Of a DNA stretch of 64,000 bases, positions 1 to 6,172 are shown in pieces. The stretch lies in assembly GCF_042652645.1 (NCBI RefSeq), contig NZ_JBHSGU010000001.1, positions 243,729 through 307,728 of the forward strand. The letters run 5' to 3'. Every line of letters begins with the position of its first letter. The stretch's first letter is position 1. Origin of the DNA: Glaciecola siphonariae (GTDB lineage: Bacteria; Pseudomonadota; Gammaproteobacteria; Enterobacterales; Alteromonadaceae). The notes beneath the pieces are model-generated. The model searched no databases, was not told where the DNA came from, and worked only from the letters and a program-made list of their open reading frames with translations. The position numbers were made by a program, and so were the translations under genes.

Positions 1-2
1 TG

Positions 3-989
3 GTTGCGATTCATAACCGTGCACTTAGCAGCGAACAAGTTGCGAGCAATTTTGATGCGGGTATTGGCCAGAAGTTTTATCTGATGTTTGGCATTGGCGA
101 GGTCATTAACCAAGCAGATACCTATGTGGTATTTGAGGTAAGTCAGTTTGATAGCTACAGTTATTTGTTTACCGAACCCTTTGTTGTGAGCCTTAATCAA
201 AATGCGAATTTGGACGGCATTACCTTGCGCGGTATGCGCATTGGCATAAACGGGCGAGAAGAAAGAACCGGTCAAGTTTTCGCAACCTTAGATATGGCGG
301 TAGATGGTGCAAGCAACAATGCGCTTGGCGGCAAACCTCTCTCTCCCCAAGGCACTATCATACCGGTGGAAAAAGGCCCTGAGCTCGATGAGTTTTTCTT
401 AACCTTTGATGTATTAGGTGACGCCCAGTCTGTTCGCATAGCCCAAGAGGCACCAATAGCAACACCGGCGCAAGATATAGAGGCTCAGGCTCAAATTGGC
501 GTGCGCAATTTCGATGAAATTAATGCCAGCATGGCTGCACTCACGGGAGTTAGCATTACCGAGCCTGGCGTTCAGGCATCGTATCAGCAGCTACGCCAGC
601 AGCTCCCAAGTGTTAGCAACATCGACAGCTTTTTGACCTCAAACCAGATGGCCATTACGCAGCTCGCAATTAAGTACTGCGATGCCTTAGTTGAAGACAG
701 CACGCTGCGCAGCAGCTTCTTCCCTAATATGGACTTTAATGCAAATGCAAACAACGGCTTTAACAGTGCCATGAAAGACGCCATTATTAATCCACTTAAT
801 CAAACTATGTTGGGCAATGGTGTGAGCACCCAGCCTGAGCAAAATGAGGTATACAATGAGGTTAGTCAGCTCATTGATAGACTCAGCTCTTGCGCAAATC
901 AAAATACCTGTCAGGCCGACACCACAAAAACTGTGGTCAAAGCAAGTTGTGCTGCCCTTTTAGGCAGCGCCGTTGTGATATTACAATAG
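3..989 (+). CDS. LamG-like (concanavalin A-like fold) protein, C-terminal part, cut by window edge
   Basis: The reading frame is open from base 3, before the first internal Met at 84, so the gene starts outside the window. The first visible residues (HNRALSSEQVASNFDAG) resemble the closing strand of LamG/concanavalin A-like domains, where a phrase of the type 'nRaLs.eqv..nf..G' is common. About 330 residues are visible, without membrane segments apart from a mildly hydrophobic, Cys-containing C-terminus. The stop is 10 bases before the next gene, which has a good ribosome site overlapping this stop, so the two are probably co-transcribed. The LamG assignment rests on the short N-terminal fragment; the remaining ~300 residues are not recognised. 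Likely an exported or surface protein, but no substrate can be named. Confidence 0.6.
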   Translation, partial: VAIHNRALSSEQVASNFDAGIGQKFYLMFGIGEVINQADTYVVFEVSQFDSYSYLFTEPFVVSLNQNANLDGITLRGMRIGINGREERTGQVFATLDMAVDGASNNALGGKPLSPQGTIIPVEKGPELDEFFLTFDVLGDAQSVRIAQEAPIATPAQDIEAQAQIGVRNFDEINASMAALTGVSITEPGVQASYQQLRQQLPSVSNIDSFLTSNQMAITQLAIKYCDALVEDSTLRSSFFPNMDFNANANNGFNSAMKDAIINPLNQTMLGNGVSTQPEQNEVYNEVSQLIDRLSSCANQNTCQADTTKTVVKASCAALLGSAVVILQ

Positions 990-999
990 GAGCATGAGT

Positions 1000-2652
1000 A
1001 TGAAAAAAACCTATAGCTTTACCTCAAAGCATACTCGCGTGGCGTCCTCAGTAAAACGCGCCTCGGTGCCCAGTGCCCATGGCAAAGACGACGCGCTTTA
1101 TCATAACGACCATGGTAAGCCAATCACTCGCAGAGAGTTTATTGCGCAAGGTTTTTGCGCAGGTGCAAGCATTGTAGCGGGCGCGTCGGCTTTGAGCTTG
1201 TTCGCTAACCCACGCAAGGCACACGCCTCGCTATCGTCCGACCTAGAAGCTTTAAAACAAAGCTGCGGCATTGCCACTCAGGGCGCCGGCAAAATACCGT
1301 TTATCGTGTTTGATTTGGCCGGCGGTGCCAATATTGCTGGGTCGAATGTATTAGTGGGCGGGCGCGGTGGTCAGCTCGACTTTTTAAGCACCCAAGGCTA
1401 TTCAAGACAGGGCTTACCGGGAGATATGGTGCCCTCCATTGCCAACCCAGATACCGGTTTGTCTGATTTTATTAACACCGAGCTAGGATTAGCCTTTCAT
1501 GCAGACTCGGCGTTTTTGCGCGGTATTCAAGATAAGCTCGCCGTGACCAATCGCGCCAACGTTAATGGAGCGGTGATCCCCGCTCGCTCAGAAAACGACA
1601 CTGGAAACAATCCACACAATCCGATGTATGGCATTAATCGCGCGGGTGCTGATGGCTCTTTGCTCACCCTCATTGGCTCACGCAACTCTGATTCTGGCGG
1701 CAACTCCATGGCGCCAGCCAATTTAATCGACGCGGCCAAACGACCGACTAAGGTAGACCGCCCTTCCGATGTCACTGGGCTAGTAGATACTGGCGATTTA
1801 GTTGGTTTGCTCAGCCAACAAGACTCGGTTGCAGTGATGGAATCCATTCAGCGTATTTCTGATATGAAGCTTGGTAAGGTTAACACGCAAATTAGCAGCG
1901 ACGAGGTAATTAAAGACCTCGTACGCTGTGGATACGTAAAAAGCGCCGACATTACCGACCGCTTTGGCGACCCAAGCACGCTTAATCCTGAGGTAGACCC
2001 AACCATCGTTGGAGAAGACGGTATTTTTACTGCAGAAGAATTTACCTCAGACCGCGAGTTCCAAAAGACCGCTTCTGTGATGAAGCTTGTTATGAATGGC
2101 TTTGCGGGCGCAGGCACCATTACTATGGGCGGCTATGATTATCATGTGGGCAACCGCGCCACTGGCGAAATTCGTGACTTGCGTGCCGGTAGATGCATGG
2201 GCGCCTGTTTAGAATACGCTGCGCGGCTAGGCGTTCCGCTGATGATGTATGTATGTAGCGATGGCTCAGTATTCAGTAACGGCATGATTGATGATTCTGC
2301 CGACGGACGGGGCAAAGGCGTGTGGACAGGGGATAACTCATCCACCGCGGCGTCTTTCTTTTTGGTGTACAACCCTGGCGGCACACCGCAGCTTATTGGC
2401 GCAGACGCCAACGAACAGGCTATGCATCAACAGCTTGGATTTATGCGACGCGACGGCAGCGTTGAGACCGCTAGCACCCCCGCTGCAAACAACGTTAACT
2501 TACTAGTTGAAACGGTGGTGCTAAATTATTTAGCACTGCATGGAGAGCAGGGGAGACTTGCCGAGGTGATGCCATCAAACGGTTTAGGCAACAGTAACTT
2601 AATTGATTCGTTAACTGCGTTTGCGCCCATTGTAAACGGCAGGATTAGTTGA
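1000..2652 (+). CDS. Tat-exported protein of unknown function, partner of the upstream LamG-like gene
   Basis: A 550-residue protein with a twin-arginine signal: TRREFIAQGF (Arg pair at about residues 44-45) followed by a small-residue hydrophobic stretch and an A-H-A cleavage motif near residue 76. The n-region before the Arg pair is unusually long. An in-frame ATG also lies at 994, but AGGAG at 988-992 is only 1 base from it and 7 bases from the ATG at 1000, so 1000 is preferred. The body is rich in Gly, Asn and Ser and includes a GGYDYHVGNR segment. Overall it resembles the Tat-signal proteins related to DUF1501/sulfatase-like folds that pair with large exported partners in marine gammaproteobacteria; this family link is an inference. 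It probably folds in the cytoplasm before export. The function is unknown. Confidence 0.65.
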   Translation: MKKTYSFTSKHTRVASSVKRASVPSAHGKDDALYHNDHGKPITRREFIAQGFCAGASIVAGASALSLFANPRKAHASLSSDLEALKQSCGIATQGAGKIPFIVFDLAGGANIAGSNVLVGGRGGQLDFLSTQGYSRQGLPGDMVPSIANPDTGLSDFINTELGLAFHADSAFLRGIQDKLAVTNRANVNGAVIPARSENDTGNNPHNPMYGINRAGADGSLLTLIGSRNSDSGGNSMAPANLIDAAKRPTKVDRPSDVTGLVDTGDLVGLLSQQDSVAVMESIQRISDMKLGKVNTQISSDEVIKDLVRCGYVKSADITDRFGDPSTLNPEVDPTIVGEDGIFTAEEFTSDREFQKTASVMKLVMNGFAGAGTITMGGYDYHVGNRATGEIRDLRAGRCMGACLEYAARLGVPLMMYVCSDGSVFSNGMIDDSADGRGKGVWTGDNSSTAASFFLVYNPGGTPQLIGADANEQAMHQQLGFMRRDGSVETASTPAANNVNLLVETVVLNYLALHGEQGRLAEVMPSNGLGNSNLIDSLTAFAPIVNGRIS

Positions 2653-2730
2653 GCGTAATAAGTTAAAGGCTAACAGTTGAACGTTATCAGTTATACGCAC
2701 TCAGTTTAACGTATCCAGCTAAGATAAATG
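2647..2730. repeat. Three degenerate 28-bp direct repeats
   Basis: Units begin at 2647, 2675 and 2703, exactly 28 bases apart, with related starts AGTTGAGCGTAAT, AGTTGAACGTTAT and AGTTTAACGTATC and diverging ends. The first unit overlaps the stop codon of the Tat protein gene. The repeats are imperfect and no function is evident. Confidence 0.45.
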
Positions 2731-2780
2731 GCCAAGCAGTCACTAGCCTATCAACATATAAAGTAGTTTAAAAAGTAGCG

Positions 2781-2806
2781 AAAAAGCCTCACGTTGAGGC
2801 TTTTTT
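2781..2806. terminator. Bidirectional rho-independent terminator
   Basis: An 11-bp perfect stem AAAAAGCCTCA/TGAGGCTTTTT with a 3-base loop and T-runs on both strands. It lies between the convergent Tat-protein gene and the GFA-family gene and can serve both. Confidence 0.85.
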
Positions 2807-2822
2807 ATTGCTAATCCATGGT

Positions 2823-3245
2823 TTAATCGGGCTCGCTTATTTTGACTTTACTCCAATGCTTGGCCCAGCGCGCTTTCTTTTCATCTTTAGATAAGGCTTT
2901 AGGCGAGACGGGTGTGGGCGCAGACAGCAAATCAGCATCATGCAAACAGTCGGAGTTAATCGCGCCTTTATATTCACCATCAATATTGGCTACAACAGCC
3001 ACGATTTGCTCACAGTTAGCGCAGCGTAGAAACTCAGCCTGTTGTGAACCTTGCCTTAAATGTTGCAGGCTAATGGTGCTGACAATCTCCAAAGTCCCTT
3101 GCGGGTCTGATACATACATCAGGTCGTGCTCAGAGCAAAAGTCACAGTCGCATGCCCGTGGCGAATAGTCTGACAAAGCTAAAGGCAGGTTCAGATATAG
3201 CTCTATTTGATTACAGTGGCAGGTACCCGGATATAGCTTTGACAC
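2823..3245 (-). CDS. GFA/CENP-V-type zinc-binding protein
   Basis: A 140-residue protein of the GFA family (glutathione-dependent formaldehyde-activating enzyme fold, also called CENP-V/GFA). The Cys pattern is visible: PGTCHC near residue 9, then CDCDFC, then CANC, which together would bind zinc. Family members have mostly undetermined substrates, so formaldehyde activation should not be assumed. The C-terminal ~40 residues are Lys-rich and lie outside the core domain. The gene stands alone on the minus strand, ending at a shared terminator. A second protein of the same family is encoded at 5623-6006; both start with a similar YPGxCHC motif, so they are distant paralogues. Confidence 0.8.
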   Translation of the reverse strand: MSKLYPGTCHCNQIELYLNLPLALSDYSPRACDCDFCSEHDLMYVSDPQGTLEIVSTISLQHLRQGSQQAEFLRCANCEQIVAVVANIDGEYKGAINSDCLHDADLLSAPTPVSPKALSKDEKKARWAKHWSKVKISEPD

Positions 3246-3667
3246 AATCTAACCTCAATAAGATTTGAAGGCTGGGTTCCGATAATCTTGATGTTGAGCG
3301 CTCATATTTTATTAATATTCCTAACTGCCCACAGCATCAGCCCAACATTGATTTGCGCGGAAACTTTACCATTACGCTAACAAGATACCATCGCTTACAG
3401 GGCAGGCTAAATAAGAAAAACTCTGCCAATCCTCTATTTCACCTCGTATTTTGCTGACCTTGAGTGCCTGCAAATAACACTAGCAGCGAAAAGCTGCGCT
3501 TGGAACATTGTATCTAACAACGATAACGATACACGCGGGCGATTGACGAATATTTGGTTAAATTCACTACTATCTAAAATATACATCATCCACACAAAAA
3601 GCTAAGCCTCTGTAATTATGAAACAATTTCTATTGGCACTGCGTTTGCAAAACCTAGCGAACAAGAT

Positions 3668-3877
3668 GGCTCTGTTTCCATGAAGTGTTGTTACATGTAC
3701 TTAAAAGACACCGATGCCAGATTGACTTGTAGGGGGCTTAGCTTGAAAACGTCGAAATCATGGATGATTTCGCCGAGCGCCCATGGATGGGTTCACAGCG
3801 TTTTTCAAGCTAAGCCCCCTACAAGTGAATTATTTAGCCCCGTGTTATGCCTAGCAACACTTCATGGAAACAGAGCC
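3668..3877. repeat. 210-bp nested inverted-repeat element
   Basis: The outer arms are a perfect 23-bp inverted repeat (3668-3690 and 3855-3877, beginning GGCTCTGTTTCCATGAAGTG). Inside is a second inverted repeat of about 26 bp (3725-3750 and 3800-3826, core AGGGGGCTTAGCTTG) with one extra T in the right arm. At its tip sit two mini-hairpins, GAAATCAT/ATGATTTC (3754-3771) and CCCAT/ATGGG (3780-3791). No open frame of plausible coding character is present and no target-site duplication is obvious. The structure looks like a repetitive non-coding element (MITE- or REP-like) rather than a gene; copy number cannot be judged from one window. Confidence 0.6.
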
Positions 3878-3946
3878 CACAACTACCATCTGTGTAGTAA
3901 ACGCCAAAGGGCATTTAAAACGAGAGGATGAATTAATGGAAATATC

Positions 3947-4212
3947 AGGGTCTGTTGATCTTTTCTGTATGATTTTGCGGCAGTTTGTGCGCTATTTAGG
4001 CAAAGACTCGTTATTGAAGTGTAGTCATCTACATAAAATAACGATGATGCAGCATAAATAGTGCACAAGCGCCGCCCGGAGGGTTCGCTCCATGTGCATC
4101 CCGCTCTTTGTTACGTGCTTTTAATGCAGAATAACTGCACCTGCAAGCACGTGCCGCGATCGGAAAGCACATGGAACGAACAAAATTCATACAGCAAAGA
4201 TCAACAGACCCT
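3947..4212. mobile_element. 266-bp MITE-like element with ~31-bp terminal inverted repeats
   Basis: The left end AGGGTCTGTTGATCTTTTCT (from 3947 to about 3977) is matched, inverted, by 4181-4212 ending AGATCAACAGACCCT, with about three differences over 31-32 bases. The interior carries no recognisable transposase; small frames across it are artefacts of the repeat. This is the form of a non-autonomous element mobilised by an IS with the same ends. No clear target duplication flanks it. Its right end lies only 7 bases before the ATG of the next gene. Confidence 0.5.
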
Positions 4213-4219
4213 AGTAAGT

Positions 4220-4402
4220 ATGTTTTTGTTTATGTTGGGAGCAGTGGTTTGGTTAATTCCACTTATTGTTATTCTGTCTTCAAACCGTACTTCAGGCGGC
4301 GAAAAGGCTGCGTGGATATTGGCCGTAATATTCATCTCATGGTTTGCTTGGATTTTTTATTTCTTGCTCGCCCCACTTAAAGACGACCGAGTCAGGTATT
4401 AA
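4220..4402 (+). CDS. Small inner-membrane protein, PLDc_N-like
   Basis: A 60-residue protein with two predicted membrane segments (about residues 2-19 and 29-50) separated by a short polar SNRTSGGEK loop and ending in a charged tail. The pattern resembles the PLDc_N small-membrane domain, but this is a weak similarity. The open frame continues upstream to a GTG at 4061, but that portion is the inverted-repeat element, so the ATG at 4220 is chosen as the ancestral start. No clear ribosome site is visible (CTAGTAAGT precedes the ATG), probably because the element replaced the native leader. It is followed 6 bases later by a second small membrane-protein gene, so the two likely form one unit. 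Confidence 0.55.
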   Translation: MFLFMLGAVVWLIPLIVILSSNRTSGGEKAAWILAVIFISWFAWIFYFLLAPLKDDRVRY

Positions 4403-4408
4403 GCGCGC

Positions 4409-4648
4409 ATGAAACATATTCAATTAGCCAGAAAGCTGGCATTCACCCTTATTGGCGGCGCGTTTGTGCTGCTAGGCGCGATGTTTATAATAGTGCCCGG
4501 ACCGTCGCTTCTGTTTATTGTGCCAGGCTTAATTTTACTGAGCTATGATTATCCTGTTGCTAAACAAATGCTACGCAAATGCATGAAACTAATGACAAAA
4601 AGCGCGGCGTGGATTGACGAAAAGCTGCGAGAACGAAAGTACCGATAG
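4409..4648 (+). CDS. PGPGW-domain small transmembrane protein
   Basis: A 79-residue protein with two hydrophobic segments around a Pro/Gly turn, IIVPGPSLLFIVPGLILLS, the signature of the PGPGW family of putative transmembrane proteins, followed by an amphipathic, basic C-terminal tail. The function of the family is unknown; it is expected in the inner membrane. It starts 6 bases after the preceding small membrane protein and has no strong ribosome site of its own, suggesting translational coupling. It converges with apbE: its stop and the apbE stop are adjacent. Confidence 0.75.
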   Translation: MKHIQLARKLAFTLIGGAFVLLGAMFIIVPGPSLLFIVPGLILLSYDYPVAKQMLRKCMKLMTKSAAWIDEKLRERKYR

Positions 4649-4649
4649 C

Positions 4650-5654
4650 TTATTGCTCTAAGCCTTTGGAGTAGTGCATGCGGCGCTGATTATCCATAAC
4701 AATCGCTTCAAAGTCTGGTAGGGCGTTGATAAGACCGAGTCCTTCTTCAACGCCCATCACAAAAACCGCCGTCGACAGCGCGTCGTTATAAACTGATTCT
4801 GGACCAATAACAGATACTGACTGAACGTGGTAACTCGATTTTCCAGTTTTAGGGGATAGAATATGATGAAAGCGTTTTCCGTCCTCTTCAAAATAGCGTT
4901 CGTAGTCTCCTGAGGTCGACATAGCTGCGTCTTCTAGAGGAATTAACACCGCCTGCTTGCTTTTATCTCGTGGGTCGCGAATGCCTACTACCCACGGTTT
5001 CCCTAACCTGTCCCCTAGCAGTCGAGTATCGCCGCCGGCTGTGACCAATGCATGCTTGATGCCCATTGCCTCTAAAGCCTCAATCGCCTTGTCTACCGCA
5101 TAACCTTTAGCAATACCACCTAGGTCAATTTTTACATCTGGGTGCGCAAAAAACACTGTTTGATTGGCTTCATTAAGCTCTACATGGCGGTAATTTATCG
5201 CCGATAACAATGAGCCAATCTGCGCGTCTTCTGGTCGCCGTTTTTGCCGATAGTCATACAAGTAGCCCACACTGGCAAAGGTAATATCAAATGCGCCAAG
5301 GGTAAGTTCTGAAAGCTGGGCTGAAAGACCTAATACATAAAACATTTCGTCACTTACTTTTACCGGCGCAAGTGATGCGGTGCGATTAAGTAAAGAGAGT
5401 TCGCTGCTGTCAATATAAGGACTCATTAGCTGATTAATGCGCTCCATTTCAATCATCACTTGGGAGAGCGCCCGTTGACGAAGCTCATCATTCTGATGGA
5501 AAACCTCTGCGCGAATATTTGTGCCCATGATCCCTTCACTTCGCTCCTGCCACTTCGCCTTCACAGTGTGAGACGTAATTGCTAGCACGAGCAGGGCTAA
5601 TAATGGCCAAACAAGGCTGAGATTACTTGGATTTGTGCGCGAGTGTATGTGCAT
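4650..5654 (-). CDS. apbE: FAD:protein FMN transferase ApbE
   Basis: A 334-residue exported flavin transferase that attaches FMN to Ser/Thr of target proteins in the periplasm. An N-terminal hydrophobic segment (PLLALLVLAITSHTVKA) ending in an A-x-A site and lacking a lipobox Cys suggests a cleaved signal peptide or anchor. ApbE landmarks are present: IMGTNIR near the mature N-terminus, DLGGIAKGYAVDKA, TAGGD, STSGDYER, HHILSPKTG and DALSTAVFVMG. The frame extends to 5687, but GGGAG just upstream of the Met at 5654 supports that start. The gene overlaps the 3' end of the upstream GFA gene by 32 bases, implying coupled expression. Unlike many relatives it is not next to nqr or rnf genes, so its target is not shown here. 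Confidence 0.9.
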   Translation of the reverse strand: MHIHSRTNPSNLSLVWPLLALLVLAITSHTVKAKWQERSEGIMGTNIRAEVFHQNDELRQRALSQVMIEMERINQLMSPYIDSSELSLLNRTASLAPVKVSDEMFYVLGLSAQLSELTLGAFDITFASVGYLYDYRQKRRPEDAQIGSLLSAINYRHVELNEANQTVFFAHPDVKIDLGGIAKGYAVDKAIEALEAMGIKHALVTAGGDTRLLGDRLGKPWVVGIRDPRDKSKQAVLIPLEDAAMSTSGDYERYFEEDGKRFHHILSPKTGKSSYHVQSVSVIGPESVYNDALSTAVFVMGVEEGLGLINALPDFEAIVMDNQRRMHYSKGLEQ

Positions 5655-6006
5655 TTTGCTCCCAGTTTTGCCCATCAAAATCAACAATTCTTACCTTTGG
5701 CGGAAATTTATCCAAACAGTTCAAATTCACACTCACGCCATCGGGATTTGAGCGGGGCGTGTAAAAGGCTTTAATTCCGCATATCTTACAAAAGGTGTGC
5801 TTGGCCGCGCCTGTATTAAAAGTATAAGTGCTCAACACATCTTCACCCGAGAGTAATGTAAAGTCTCGTTTGGGAATGATCACGTGCAGTAAACCGCTTT
5901 TGGCACAGATAGAGCAATTACATCGCTCGCTTTCGACCTCATCTGGCAACTGCACTTCAAATTTAACCGCTGTACAGTGACAGCTTCCTGGGTACTTCTT
6001 CTTCAT
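5623..6006 (-). CDS. GFA/CENP-V-type zinc-binding protein (second copy)
   Basis: A 127-residue GFA-family protein with the Cys landmarks YPGSCHC, CNCSIC and FCKICG followed by KAFYTPRSNPDGVSVN, closer to the canonical family than the copy at 2823-3245. The frame is open to 6048, but AGGA eight bases before the Met at 6006 marks that as the start. Its 3' end overlaps apbE by 32 bases, so the two are co-transcribed. A zinc-dependent lyase-like fold is expected; the substrate is unknown. Confidence 0.85.
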   Translation of the reverse strand: MKKKYPGSCHCTAVKFEVQLPDEVESERCNCSICAKSGLLHVIIPKRDFTLLSGEDVLSTYTFNTGAAKHTFCKICGIKAFYTPRSNPDGVSVNLNCLDKFPPKVRIVDFDGQNWEQNAHTLAHKSK

Positions 6007-6084
6007 TTTTATCTTCCTAGCGTTGCCGTTTCGGCAATTGTCGTGCAATGACGCATTTCATAAGGCATGGCTTAGTGTGTGGCA

Positions 6085-6148
6085 AATAAAAAAGGCTTGC
6101 AAGCGAAGCGACCTCAATTATTTGAGCACTCCAGCATGCAAGCCTTTT
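6085..6148 (-). terminator. Terminator after acnA
   Basis: A 12-bp stem AAAAGGCTTGCA (6090-6101) with TGCAAGCCTTTT (6137-6148) encloses an inner CTCAA/TTGAG hairpin (6113-6126). On the minus strand it ends in a T-run (CCTTTTTTATTT), placing it just downstream of acnA and before the GFA gene. Confidence 0.75.
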
Positions 6149-6172
6149 AATCGCTTATTTCAAGCCCTGTTA

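Noticed and set aside
3725..3826. Integron attC-like site
   Set aside because: The inner hairpin is branched, but no integrase, cassette genes or core-site pattern are visible nearby.
3883..4068. 61-residue minus-strand ORF over the MITE-like element
   Set aside because: It lies across the left part of the repeat element and is best explained as a non-coding repeat artefact.
4061..4219. In-frame N-terminal extension of the small membrane protein from GTG 4061
   Set aside because: The extension is read from the inverted-repeat element and has no membrane-protein character; the ATG at 4220 gives the natural protein.
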